Source: Lathyrus oleraceus (taxonomy: Eukaryota > Streptophyta > Magnoliopsida > Fabales > Fabaceae). From it: 64,000 nt of DNA. Below are positions 22,721-35,600 of the stretch, one piece after another; positions within the stretch are counted from its first letter, which is position 1, and each line of letters opens with the position of its first letter. Under the pieces are notes generated by a model. The model ran no database searches, was not told where the DNA came from, and was given only the letters and a program-made list of their open reading frames with translations. Where the stretch lies: NCBI RefSeq assembly GCF_024323335.1, contig NC_066581.1:182686330-182750329 (forward strand), given 5' to 3'. The position numbers were made by a program, and so were the translations under genes.

Positions 22721-25700
22721 ATGTGCATAAGCAGGTTTTGTTTCCGACTTCTTGCCATGTGGTCTAACTCTGTGTTCTTTATTTATTTTGAAGACAAGCT
22801 GACTCACCGGTACTACACCAGAGCCAACATTTCAAGACTGATGGATCATCTGGAGCAAGAGAACCACGAGCTGAAAGAGGAAGTGGCCAGATTAAGTGCC
22901 TTGATGGAATCATTCTTGGCTGCCCAGAGCCAGTCTTCTTTGACACCTTCAAGTCCTCCCCAGAGGACAGTCATTTCTGAGATTGTCTCCTCGACGGTGC
23001 CTGCGGCCAATGCACACTTTGCTCCAACGGCTATGCTAGCCGGATTCCCGTGGGGGATGCCTCCCAATTTCATGCCTGAGGGTCCTGCTCCCAACTTTGC
23101 TTCTATGCCGGCATCTAGCCCGGTCCTTGCTGTTCCTCCTTCTGTCGTGCATACTATGCCCAGGGTAGACGACACCATCTATCATTCTGAGCCATCTGAG
23201 GGCCCAGATGTCTATGAGAAGATGGACGCTATGAATGATCAATTTCTTGAGCTTCGCAAGGAATTGAAAACTCTCAGAGGAAAGGATCTTTTCGGCAAGT
23301 CTGCTGTCGAACTCTGCTTGGTTCCCAATGTGAAGATCCCTGTGAAATTCATGGTCCCTGACTTTGAAAAGTACAAGGGAAATACTTGTCCTCTCAGCCA
23401 CCTGGTCATGTATGCCAAGAAGATGTCAACTCAGACCGACAATGACCAATTGCTCATCCACTACTTTCAAGATAGTCTGTCACGTGCCGCCCTGCGTTGG
23501 TACATGGGTTTAGACAGTGCGAACATCCGATCCTTCAACGATCTTGGCGAGGCCTTCGTCAAACAATACAAGTACAATGTGGATATGGCTCCCGATAGGG
23601 ATCAATTGAGGGCCATGTCCTAGAAGGACAAGGAAACGTTCAAAGAGTACGCTCAGAGGTGGCGAGAGTTAGCAGCACAGATCGTGCCTCCGCTAGAAGA
23701 GAAAGAGATGACCAAGATCTTTTTGAAGACCTTGAGTTCTTTTTATTATGAGTAGATGATTGCTAGCGCTCCTTCTGACTTCACCGAGATGGTGAATATG
23801 GGGATGCGTCTAGAAGAAGGGGTTAGAGAAGGACGTCTAACCAGAGAAGAAGGCTCTTCTGCCAAACGCTATGGGTCATTTGCAAAGAAGAAAGATGGAG
23901 AGGCACATGTTGTGACCTCCCATGTAAAACCAAGAAGACCCTCTGTGAGGAGGAAGACCGTGCGTCCCACCGGTAACCAGCACCAGGTAGCTCATATAGC
24001 ACCAGTTTTCAGAGACAATCAGCAGTACCAGTAACATAACAACAATCAGCAACCACATCCGCAATATCAACATCAACAGCACCGTCTGCAACAGCAGGCC
24101 TACCAGCCTCGAAACAGTAATCAAACCAGCACGAGTTACGAGAGGAAAAGGGTCACCTTCGATCCTATTCCGATGACGTATGAAGAATTATATCCCTCTT
24201 TGATAGAGAGGAAGTTGATTACTCCACGAGACCCACCGGCTATACCTGCTAACCCCCAGTAGTGGTATAAGCCTGAATTACACTGTGTTTACCATTCTGG
24301 TGCTCCCGGCCACGACGTGGAGAATTGTTACCCTTTGAAGACCAAGATTCAAGACCTTGTAAGGTGTGGCATTTTGTGTTTCGAGGACATAGGTCCTAAT
24401 GTGAAGAAGAACCCATTGCCGGAGCATGGGAAATCTGTCAACATGGTCCTAGGATGCCCTGGCAAATACAAAGTCAAATATGTCAGTCATATCTGACAAT
24501 CGCTGGTCGAGATGCATCGTTTGCTGTGTGATTATAGTCATTATGAGCATGACCATGATAGATGCCGAGTTTACTCTGTCAATCAAAGAGGTTGTCGCCA
24601 GGTGCCCAAAGATGTTCAAGAAATGCTCGATGAAGGAGTTATTGAGATCCTTCAAAACAGAAATGTTGAAGAAGATGCTGATGAGGTCAACGTAATTTCT
24701 CCAGTGTTTCGGATCCCTGAGCCCGTTATTATCAAGTACGATAGTAGCAAGCAGAAGGTTTCTCCTGCATTGATCATTAAGCCATCCGGACCAGTACCGT
24801 ATTCTTCTGAAAAAGCAATTCCCTTTCACTACAACGCTGTCGCTGTAGAAAATGGGAAAGAAGTGTCCTTACCATCTTCCTCTGTTGTTAACATTGCGGA
24901 TGTTAGTGGTTTGACCCGCAGCGGTCGTGTGTTTTCAGCACCTCCCAAGCCCCAGGCTAATGCTGATTCTGTCGAACGCCCGATTGGGAATGCATTGAGC
25001 ACTCTGAATCCGGAACTTGTTGTTAAGCCCTCCTCTACATTGATAACTCTTGCTTCAGTTGGCCCAAGCGGCAATATGAAAGAAGACTGCGATGAGATGT
25101 TGAGGCTCATCAAGAGACGCGAGTACAATGTTGTAGAACAGCTTCTACAAACGCCATCCAAGATATCTGTGTTATCCTTGCTTTTGAATTCAGAACCACA
25201 CCGAGAGGCTCTGCAGAAGGTTTTGGATGTGGCATATGTAGATCACAATGTCACGATAGAACAATTTGATAACATTGTTGCAAACATTACTGCTTGTAAC
25301 AACTTGAGTTTTTGTGACTCTGATCTCCCCCAGGAGGGAAGAGACCACAACTTGGCATTACATATATTTATGGGTTGCAAAGATGACGCCATGTCCAATG
25401 TACTGGTGGACACTAGGTCATCATTGAACGTATTGCCAAAAACCACTCTTTCGAAACTATCATATCAAGGGCCTCCCATGAGGCAAAGTGGAATAGTTGT
25501 GAAAGCTTTCGATGGGTCTCGCAAAACGGTGATTGGGGAAGTTGATCTCCCAGTCAAGTTCGGACCAAGTGATTTCCAGATTACCTTCCAAGTTATGGAC
25601 ATTCACCCATCGTATAGCTGTCTCTTAGGTAGACCATGGATTCACGAGGCAGGCCCCGTGACATCCACCCTACACCAAAAACTGAAATTTGTGAAGAATA

Positions 25701-26136
25701 AGAAGCTGGTGGTGGTAGGGGGAGAAAAGGCTCTTCTGGTTAGCCATTTGTCTTCCTTCTCATACATAGATGCTGAGGATGAAGTTGGAACTCCTTTCCA
25801 AGCTTTATCTATTGCTGAGCCTATTGAGAAGAGAACTCCTTCATTTGCTTCCTACAAAGATGCAAAGTTGGCCATTGAGCGTGGTGCAACTGCTGGCTTA
25901 GGGAAAATGATTGAGCTAGAAGATAACAAGTCCCGGGTTGGTATAGGCTATTCATCTGGGGTTTTCAACATGCAAGGTCTGTTCAAGAGTGGAGGTTTCA
26001 TCCACACTGGTCAAGGCGAGGAGGCTGCTGCCATCTTGGAAGAAGACGAAGAGGATTCTGGCAACTTCGTCATCCCTGGGGGAATCTGCAATAATTGGGT
26101 CACTGTGGATATTCCAACAGTTATCCGTAAGTCAAA
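22721..26136 (+). pseudogene. gag-protease of element B, five nonsense codons in one open frame
   Basis: This is a single frame of about 1,138 codons. Order: N-terminal coiled segment (LMDHLEQENHELKEEVARL), Pro/Ser/Ala-rich linker, capsid region (CPLSHLVMYAKKM, LRWYMGLDSANIRSFNDLGE, DRDQLRAMS), Gln-rich tract near 24000-24110, zinc-knuckle-like CVYHSGAPGHDVENC, linker, and protease. The protease motif reads VDTRSSLNVLP: the Gly of DTG has become Arg through G-to-A, so it would be inactive. In-frame stops: 23621 TAG, 23753 TAG, 24032 TAA, 24260 TAG and 24494 TGA. I see no frameshift. The annotated start is the first ATG of the open frame and may not be the native one. Confidence 0.88.
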
Positions 26137-26389
26137 GTAATGTTCAAAAACCCTCTTCTCATGCCAAAAGGAGGAGTGATGACATTGTTGGCGCATAAAT
26201 ACAATGATATTTTCATTCAATAAATTCATGTTAAATGTTTGTTTTTCCAATTATTTTCCCTTTTTGCTTTTTGCATGAAATTGGTGATCACATAAAACCT
26301 TAAAAATAGAATAAAATCAATCTTTTCATCTGCATAATGATTTCCTTGTTTGAATTCTAAATCTTTTCATACCCAAAATCATTATGCAG
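26137..26389 (+). other. Ogre intron between protease and RT, copy B (253 bp)
   Basis: Donor AA|GTAATG, acceptor TTATGCAG|GTTAATC. Removal keeps the frame and leads into PIEHNDP. The first in-frame stop after protease is made by the donor bases, so unspliced RNA ends after protease and spliced RNA can encode pol. That would give a simple ratio control (inference). Confidence 0.85.
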
Positions 26390-29300
26390 GTTAATCAAAC
26401 CCATTGAACATAATGATCCAACACCATCTCCCAATTTTGAGTTCCCTGTATTTGAGGCGGAACAAGATGATGTTGCAGAGATTCCTGACGAGATTACCCG
26501 TCTACTTGAGCATGAAGAGAAGATCATTCAGCCGCATCTCGAGAATCTAGAAACAGTCAACTTGGGGTCTGAAGATTGTGTGCGAGAAGTGAAGATTGGG
26601 GCACTCCTTGAAGAATCTGTTAAGAAGGGGTTGATTGAATTGCTACGAGAATATGTTGATGTCTTTGCATGGTCATATGAGGACATGCCAGGTCTAGACA
26701 CTAATATTGTGCAACATTACTTACCTTTGACCTGAGTGCGTGCCTGTGAAGCAGAAGCTCAGAAGAACTCATCCTGATATGGCAGTAAAGATCAAAGAGG
26801 AGGTTCAGAAGCAAAATGATGCAGGGTTTCTGGTGACTTCTACATATCCTCAATGGGTGGCCAATATTGAGCCCGTGCCTAAGAAAGATGGAAAAGTCCG
26901 GATGTGTGTGGACTATAGAGACTTGAATAAAGCTAGTCCGAAAGATGATTTCCCTCTACCACACATTGATATATTGGTAGACAATACAGCTAAATCCAAT
27001 GTCTTCTCATTTATGGATGGATTTTCCGGATATAATCAGATCAAGATGGCACCCGAGGATATGGAGAAGACAACATTCATCACACCTTGGGGAACATTCT
27101 GTTATCGAGTGATGCCCTTCGGTTTGAAGAACGCCGAAGCCACGTATCAACGAGCTATGACCACCTTGTTTCATGATATGATGCACAAGGAGATCGAGGT
27201 ATATGTTGATGATATGATTGCGAAATCAAGAACGGAAGTGGAACATGTAGAGCATTTGTTGAAGCTTTTTCAGCGTTTAAGGAAGTATAAGCTCCGTCTG
27301 AATCCCAACAAGTGTACATTTGGAGTCCGTTCCGGCAAGTTGTTGGGCTTTATCGTTAGTGAAAGAGGTATTGAGGTTGATCCTACAAAGGTCAAAGCAA
27401 TACAAGAGATGCTTGCGCCCAAAACTGAGAAGCAAGTCCGAGGTTTTCTTGGCCGCTTGAATTATATTTCCAGATTCATATCCCACATGACTGCCACATG
27501 TGCGCCGATATTCAAGCTCCTCTGGAAAGATCAGTCCCATGATTGGACCGAAGATTTCCAGAAAGCATTCGACAGTATTAAAGAGTATCTGTCCGAGCCT
27601 CCGATTCTTTCTCCGCCTATGGAAGGGAGACCATTGATCATGTATCTAACTATTCTTGAAGACTCAATGGGTTGTGTCCTTGGTCAGCAAGACGAATCAG
27701 GAAAGAAAGAGTATGCCATTTACTATCTGAGTAAGAAGTTCACTGATTGTGAATCTCGATACTCGATGCTTGAGAAGACATGTTGTGTTTTGGCTTGGGC
27801 TGCTAAGTGCTTACGCCAGTATATGATAAATCATACGACTTGGTTGATATCCAGAATGGATCCAATCAAGTATCTCTTCGAGAAGCCTGCTTTAACAGGG
27901 AGGATTGCCCGTTGGCAGATGTTGTTATCTGAGTATGATATTGAGTATCGAGCTCAGAAGGCTATTAAAGGTAGTATTTTGGCTGACCACTTGGCACATC
28001 AGCCAATTAAGGATTATCAGTCAGTTCAGTATGACTTCCCGGATGAGGAGATTCTGTATCTGAAAATGAAAGATTGTGATGAGCCCACGCTCGATGAAGG
28101 GCCAGAGCCTGGTTCCAGATAGAGTATGGTGTTTGATGGCGCTGTAAATCAGTATGGAAATGGTATTGGGGCAGTGATTATTACTCCTCAGAGCACACAT
28201 ATTCCTTTTACAGCAAGGCTAACTTTCAAATGCACGAATAATATGGCTGACCATGAGGCCTGTATTATGGGATTGGAGGAATGCATTGATCTAAGGATCA
28301 AGCATCTTGATGTTTATGGTGATTCGGGCCTTGTTGTCAATCAGATTAAGGGTGAATGGGAAACGAATCAGCCGGGTGTCATTCCATATAGGGATTATGC
28401 GAGGAGGATTTCAACGTTCTTTAATGAGGTTGACTTCCATTATATTCCTCGAGATGAGAATCGGATGGCAGATACTCTTGCTACACTTGCTTCGATGATT
28501 GTGGTTAAACCTTGGAATGAAGTTCCTAATATCACTGTGATGCGCTTGGACAGACCAACTCATGTATTTGCAGTAGAAGAGATGAAAGATGATAAGCCAT
28601 GGTATTATGATATCAAGTGTTTCCTTCAGAACCAGGTTTACCCGCCAGGGGCATCCGTGAAAGATAGGAAGACTCTGAGGAGATTATCGGGAGGTTTCCA
28701 CCTCAATGGTGATGTGCTTTATAAGAGGAATTTTGACATGGTTCTGCTCAGATGCGTGGATAGACACGAAGCAGACCTATTGATGACTGAGGTCCACGAT
28801 GGTTCATTTGGTACTCATTCCCATGGACATGCCATGGCTAGAAAGATGTTGTGAGCAGGCTACTATTGGCTGACAATGGAGTTTGACTGCTGCAAATACG
28901 TGAAGAAATGCCATAAGTGTCAGATTTATGCGGATAAGATCCATATTCCCCCTACACTTTTGAATGTGATCTCATCACCTTAGCCTTTCTCCATGTGGGG
29001 AATCGACATGATTGGCATGATAGACCCGAAAGAGTCCAATGGACACAGATTTATTCTCGTAGCAATTGATTACTTCACCAAGTGGGTTGAAGCGGCATCA
29101 TATGCAAATGTGACCAGGCAGGTGGTCGTGAAGTTTATCAAGAATCAACTCATATGCCGATATGGTGTGCCAGATAAGATCATTACTGATAATGGATCTA
29201 ACTTGAATAACAAAATGATGAAAGAGTTGTGTAGTGAGTTCAAGATCGCGCATCATAATTCTTCTCCTTACAGACCCAAGATGAATGGGGTTGTTGAAGC

Positions 29301-29847
29301 TGCTAATAAGAATATCAAAAAGATTATCCAAAAGATGGTTTTCACATACAAGGATTGGCACGAGATGCTGCCATTTGCTTTGCATGGATATCGTACGTCT
29401 GTCCGCACTTCAACAGGGGCAACCCCTTTCTCTCTTGTTTATGCCATGGAGGCTATACTCCAAGTAGAGGTGGAGATCCCATCAATGAGAGTCCTGGTGG
29501 AGGCTAAGTTGACTGACGCTGAATGGGTCCAGAGTCGTTATGACCAACTGAATTTGATTGAAGAGAAGAGATTGATTGCCCTGTGCCATGGACAGTTATA
29601 TCAACAAAGAATGAAGAAAGCTTTTGATAAGAAGGTCAAGCCTCGTGTGTTCCGAAAAGGTGACCTTGTGCTCAAGAAAGTCTTGTCTTTCGCACCCGAT
29701 TCCAGGGGCAAGTGGACTCCAAACTATGAAGGTCCATATGTTGTTAAGAGAGCCTTTTCAGGCGGTGCTTTGATACTTACAACTATGGATGGGGAGGATT
29801 TCACTCGTCTTGTGAATTCAGATGCAGTCAAGAAATACTTCGCCTAA
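26390..29847 (+). pseudogene. pol of element B: RT, RNase H, archaeal-type RNase H, integrase
   Basis: Domain order: RT extension (DVFAWSYEDMPGLD), RT (FSFMDGFSGYNQIKMAPED, FCYRVMPFGLKNAEATYQRA, YVDD in EVYVDDMIAKS), first RNase H (YLTILEDSMGCVLGQ, lacking the usual first Asp), archaeal-type RNase H from 28126 (MVFDGAVNQYGNGIGAVI, GDSGLVVNQIKGEWE, MADTLATLAS), integrase zinc region (EVHDGSFGTH, CHKC) and core (GIDMIG, ITDNGSNLN, GVVEAANKN). In the second RNase H the expected catalytic Glu of AEYEA reads Asp (ADHEA). Lesions: -2 bases near 26732, TAG 28120-28122, TGA 28852-28854 and TAG 28981-28983. The last stop is TAA at 29845. No chromodomain is seen. Confidence 0.92.
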
Positions 29848-29868
29848 AAATAAAAACAGAATAGCTCG

Positions 29869-30020
29869 CTAAGTTGAAAACCCGAAAGGGCGGCTTAGGC
29901 AAAAATGAGCGTCTCGGTGGATTGAAAACCCGAAAGGGCGATCCAAGCAAAAGTTAGAGACATGAAAAAATGAATATAGGTATCCTGCTAGATTGAGTAC
30001 CTCATCCTAGGGCAATCTAG
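29869..30020 (+). other. Three consecutive stem-loops just after the integrase stop
   Basis: Stem 1 is 29869-29898: CTAAGTTG pairs with CGGCTTAG (two G-U), then an AAAA bulge and CCC-GAAA-GGG. Stem 2 is 29918-29945: TGGATTG pairs with CGATCCA (one G-U), with the same AAAA bulge and CCC-GAAA-GGG cap. Stem 3 is 29988-30020: CTAGATTG pairs perfectly with CAATCTAG, and a small CCT/AGG hairpin replaces the GAAA cap. Outer stems differ in sequence but stay paired, and each is followed by a (G)GCAAAA-type stretch. The run begins 22 bases after the stop codon. Confidence 0.7.
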
Positions 30021-32683
30021 GCAAAAATTAGGGATTTGGCAAGTAACTGCATCCTGACAAAACTTTGTTCTACAACTGTCATCCGTCGGAGATTCTTGCT
30101 CATTCGTCATCAACCGAAGCTTCGAATACATCGAATTCAGAATTGGTGGAGAAATGGTCATTATGTTTAATGTAGCCCTTTTCCAATACATATCACCAAT
30201 TTCAAATTTGTAAAGATCTGTGGAGTCTTGCCATTTGCAGACTACCATTCCCTCAAATAAATTTGAGCCCTTTTATCCAATTATTTGCACTCTTATTTGT
30301 TTCTATTCGACAAATGTTTTGCATGTTTTAATTGAGAAAATATCATTGTTTTGAAGAAATAAAATTTTCATAACTTGTTTTTTAAACAAAGTGAACATTC
30401 ACAACGACGAAAAGATACTTAGGAGATCCTCAGTGCTCTCCCAAGGATGGTATAATCTCCAACAGGGTAAGACATTTGTTCATATTCCTGGCATGACTGT
30501 ATCTTCTTCCTCTGGAGCCCTTTTGGTGGTTTGTCCTACTGAGTGGAATGCTTGTTGAGATATTCACCACTTTCCCCTTCAGCGGAGTAGCGACCTTTCC
30601 TCCTCAGCAGATGTGATCTCCTTGGCGAGTATGGTACTTGGTGGTTGATCCCCAGAATCCCTTTATCCCTTGGATAGATTCCCCAATAGATTTGCTTGTG
30701 CAGTAGATTCTATATGTGCAATGAACTCCTGTCCCCAGCAGAATTGACTGACGATTCATCCCCTGCAGAGATTTTGTTGCTTCTTGGTATCTCTGATCCT
30801 CATCACATTGGATACTCTTCGTGGAACCTGGCTTTCTCTCTTGAGATGTAGTACCGGATGAGTTTGTGCTTTTTCTTTGAAGCTGTTGTTGTTAGAAATG
30901 TTTGTTTGTCAGTATTCATCATACATAAACCACGCATGCGTGCATATAATTTTCAAACATTCGGATATTCATATTACATTTTTTTCCATATATCTTTGTT
31001 TGTTATTCCTCTGCTAGTTGGTAGTACATTCCCAAGCAGATGTCGGTGTCTGATCCCTCAATATAGAGTCAGCCCATTAGGTAGAAAGTGTTTATCTTTC
31101 CTGCCACATTCCCCACTGAGTTATATCCTCATGGACGACGGTTGTTTTTGCTTCCTCCCAACACATATATTGGGATGGGTTCCCCTATTGAGTTATATCC
31201 TCACTAGGACGAGTCTTGATTCAGTTTGCCTCTTTGGTTTGATCCTAAATTGGCTCCTTGTGACTGTTTCTTGTGTTTCCCCGTGGTATAAATGAATGAT
31301 TGCTCAGTAATCGGAAATTATTCATCTTATCCTCGGAGGAGTCTGTGGTTTTCTACCCTTATACCGGTAGTTGTAAGCCATATTTTCTCCCCCTTTGTCG
31401 AGTTAACCTTCTTGTTCATTCTAATCGATGACAGTTACTCTTCCGTGGTTTTCTACCCGGTATCCGGTAGATGTAATCCCCTCCTTGATGGTTATCATTA
31501 TCCAATATTCGGTGTTGATAGTCCCTCATTCTTCTGGATAATTGCCCTGATTAGGCAATTTTATCCCCAGCAAGTCATCTTTCATACCAGTTGTCGGTAA
31601 TGTTTGTTGCTCCCCTTGATTTGTCATCATTACATACCTAGTTTCGGTATCCCGATGCCTTTTCTCTCTCGGTCGATCTATCCTTTATTAACCCAGTAAC
31701 CGGTTGTGGATAATCTTCCATGCGAGTATATTATCTATGTTCTGACGGTAATAGATAATATGTCTCATGCACTCATTGGTCGAAGCCTTTTGTTTTTCCC
31801 CAGTTGAGTAAGATTCGTATCCCTGTTCTGGAATCGAATGTCCATCCCATAATCGAGTTTTCTTTTTTCCCTCTTTTCGGATTATGAGTGTTTTGGGAAT
31901 ATTCCCCAATTCACGCTTTGGTTGGTCACCTATTATATGCCCAGTAACCGGCATCCCTGGCATTCCTTCCTTCTACTCCCCATTATGATTTTTTTGTCCC
32001 CTGTGGAGTCAGATTTTCCTGAGTTGAAATATACCTTTTTAGATCTTCCTCAGATGAATTGGTTGATTGATATCTCTCACCCTTATACCGGTCTTAGATA
32101 TTCATTCTTCCGGGGCATATTGTTCTCTCACCCTCATACCGGTGTTCAGACCACACGTCTCTTTGAGCTTATTACCCAGTAACCGGTAATACCTCATCCC
32201 ATTGCTTCCCCAGGAGATTTCTGTTGGGATCTTCCTCAGCTGAGTCCTTTGTGGACATCCCCACCTGAGTCTGGATTTTTATCCGAAGTATCCATTGCGG
32301 ATAAGTTTTCGGCTGTGTTGGCATATTCCCCAATGCATGCATCTTCGAGTCAGCTCGAGTCCTTCCATTGATTTATTTCATGGATTCTCTCAGTGTCCCT
32401 CAGCATGTCTCAGTCGTGACCTGCTCACGCATTTTCACCCTTTACTCCCCCAGAGTCTCTGTCTCCCTAGTGGGTGTATTAATCCTTTGGATTTGTAGTT
32501 TCTCCAGATTTCTTTTTTCTTTTGTGGACGCATATCCGCCACAGAGTTTTACTATTTGCATGCATACATCTGCATCATGAGGTCTCTTAGGGACCAAAAT
32601 TCGTCTCTTTGTTATTATTTAAGCCCATTCTACCCCGTCGAGACGAAGAGTTTAACCTTCACTTCTCCGGCTAGAATGACCTT
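30021..32683 (+). other. 3' untranslated region of element B
   Basis: No gene is supported. The region is pyrimidine-rich with repeated CCCCAG/CCCCTG tracts. From about 31300 to 32190 it carries scattered copies of ACCCAGTAACCGGTA and CCTTATACCGGT, homologous to the array in fragment E. Short ORFs (30858-31295, 31922-32182) have no recognisable domains and no counterpart in E. Ogre 3' regions are hypervariable and are a known source of new satellite repeats. Confidence 0.7.
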
Positions 32684-32696
32684 AAATAGGGGCATC
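32684..32696 (+). other. Polypurine tract region of element B
   Basis: AAATAGGGGCATC directly precedes the 3' LTR TGTAAGACC. Element D has the nearly identical AAATAGGGGCAAC before its LTR on the minus strand, which supports the assignment. Confidence 0.8.
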
Positions 32697-35600
32697 TGTA
32701 AGACCCTAATTTTGTCCCTAAGATCCCTCATGGCATCATAACATTGCATTTGCATTGCCTCAAGGATCATTAGCATCTTGTTTCCCTTTGCCTTTGGGTG
32801 GGACCTTTTGTGAGTGGTTTGAGATCACCAAGCATGCTTGAATTGTGTATCATTGCTTTCCTCATCTTATTTACTAACCAAAAGCACAAAAATATGTCAC
32901 TAACCTCTTTTGTTTGTAGCTAGAGCAATCACCAGGCCAAAGCTTCAAGGAGATCCCTCATGCAAAGATATGGTCAAGAGAAGATGAAGCAAGCATGGTA
33001 ATGGTTCCCAAAGCTCTCATCCATCAAATATGCCTCCCAAGCATCTAAATTCACCATTTTGATCAAAGCAAGTCAAAGGGTTTGAGGTTTGTGCCCCAAG
33101 GAAACCCTAATTCATCTGTGCACCATAATGCCTTGCTCTTGAAGCAACCTCAGCCCATGATAAAATACAATCAAGGGGAAGTTCTTTAATTCATCATTTA
33201 ATGCATATTTGAACTTATTTGAGTGTCCTCAATCATCAATTCATCAAGATATGAGTTGTGGACTTGGAAAGTTGATCAGTCAATTCATCTGACAATTTTG
33301 AAATGCACTAAGGCCTAACTTTTCATGTGTTGGTCAAATGGAGATGATCCCAAAAGAAAAAGTGTTCTCAAGGACAATTTGAACAACTTTCATGTTCATC
33401 AAAAATTGATTTGAAGCTTGGAAGGTTATCTCCCATTCCAAGACATTATAGGTCATTTTGACTGAAACCCTAATTTTAGGTCAACTTCCCAAGGACATAA
33501 CTCATTCATGTTTTATGATTTTGAGGTGTGATCAAATGCATTGGAAAGCTTAAGATGTCTAATTCAAATGTTATGTTGAACAAAAATTCAAAATCTCAAA
33601 GGAAATATATGTGATAATGCAAGACATTATAGGTCCTTTTGGACTAAATGCATTAAAAGGCAAAAAAGTCCAACTTCAAGTTCCCATAACTCTTTCATAA
33701 AAAATCCAAATGATGCAAAATATAAGTCCATTTTGATTTCCTTGAAAAGATCTACAAGTTTTATGTTGGAGTTGTTTTCATTTGAGGCTTGCATCATCAA
33801 AACATAAGGGCTTGAACATTGGCTAAATTTGGAAACCTTGCATTGACATGTTTTGCACATTACACTTTAAACTCAAAATTCACCAATTTCCACACTTCAA
33901 ATGGGTTTTTGTCCAACATAACAATTGTTCCTTACATCAAGACCTTTCCAACCATTATTCACATGATCATGTTTGGATTTGGCAAATGGCATTTTCGAAG
34001 AAGGGAATATTTTGGTGCATTTATGGAAACTTGATTCAAACTTCATGCATAATCCAATTACATCATATCTGCACGTCCAAAACCAATATGCTGATGTTAA
34101 GCTTGCCAAATCAATTAGATTTGGGCCCTCCATGCGCCTGTACAGGCCCATGCATGGAGGCCCTCTTCATTCATGCACATGAAATTTTCATGCATTGCCT
34201 TTGCCAATTGCTATATATAGAGCTGTTCAATCTCACTCTTCCTCAACCTAATGGCGCCAGAAATGCTGCACAACTGAAACCATAACCAATACCAAAGAAG
34301 CTATCTCACTTTCTTTGAAATTGTTCAGATCCAAAATTCAACTACATCTGGTTGAATCCTTGGATCTAAAGCTTCTAAACCTTCATCTTTCAACTCATTG
34401 ATCTTCTGTTTTGGCAAAGAAAGCAAGGAATCGAGCTCAAGTTTCCAGAAATCAAGCTTACTCTTCAACTGGTATTTTCTTCGAATCGCATCATCCATTG
34501 ACCTATTTGCTTGGATCTTGTGTTGGCTGAAGTCCTCTCAATAGAGGCATCATGATTATGCATTTAATTTTTGAAATCCATTGAGTTCATGATGAACACC
34601 ACAGAACTTCCATATCTGATTTCTCTCAATATAGAGATCTAGAGTGGAATTGAGTGGCACAGGGATGATGTACATCATCCCAGCTTTCTAAAGATGTATG
34701 GATCGTGCATTTTGGTTGCCTTTTGGATCTCTGCAATTTTGGTCGGAAAATCCAAGCTCACCGGAGAAGAAGGTGGCTCCGGTGGCCGTCCCATTGCCAG
34801 ATGCATTGTGGACCCTTGGATTCATTTTCCAGATTTGATCTTGGCCTTTGATTGTTATGACTTATTTTAATGTTGTGTGTTACGCATTGACCTGGACTCA
34901 AGGTGAGCGCGCGCCTCTGTACCATTTGATGTGCCACGTCAATTAATGAAACACATCCAACGATCCCTGATTTTCCATATTATTTCAATTTCTGATTTTA
35001 TTTTGTTTATTCCCTTTTATTTTAAAAATCAATATCTCTCTCATTTTTAATCCAAAAATTATGGGACCAATTGCATTAGTCTCCAAATAAATTATATTTT
35101 CTATTTCTGATTTTTAATATTTTTTATTTCATCATTTGATATTTTTTGTCAATTTTCTCTTTTTTGGTTATTTTTAATTCATTTTAAATAGTTTTTTATA
35201 TTCAAAAAATACAAAATATTTTCCTAACCTATTTGAATGATGATGGATCTATGAAAAATATTCTCATCAATTTTTAAATTGATTTGAGATTTATTTGAGA
35301 TTTTAGTTCAATTAGGTTATTTTTATTCATTTTTAATTGATTAAAAATAGTTTATGACTTTTAAAAATGCTAAATTTTTTTGTCAAACTTTGTTTGACCT
35401 TGTTGAACTTGGGATAAATTACTTGGACCTTTCAAGGTTGATTTGAAGTAATTTTGAAGTTTGACCTTTCTTTTATTTTTAATTCATGTTTATTTTTAAT
35501 ATTAAAAAATGCCAAAAATATTTTGTTAATTTCATGACTTCCAATCTTCATCTCACTTCTGTTTTTGATTGTTTGACTTTGACTTTCAATGTTATTGGTC

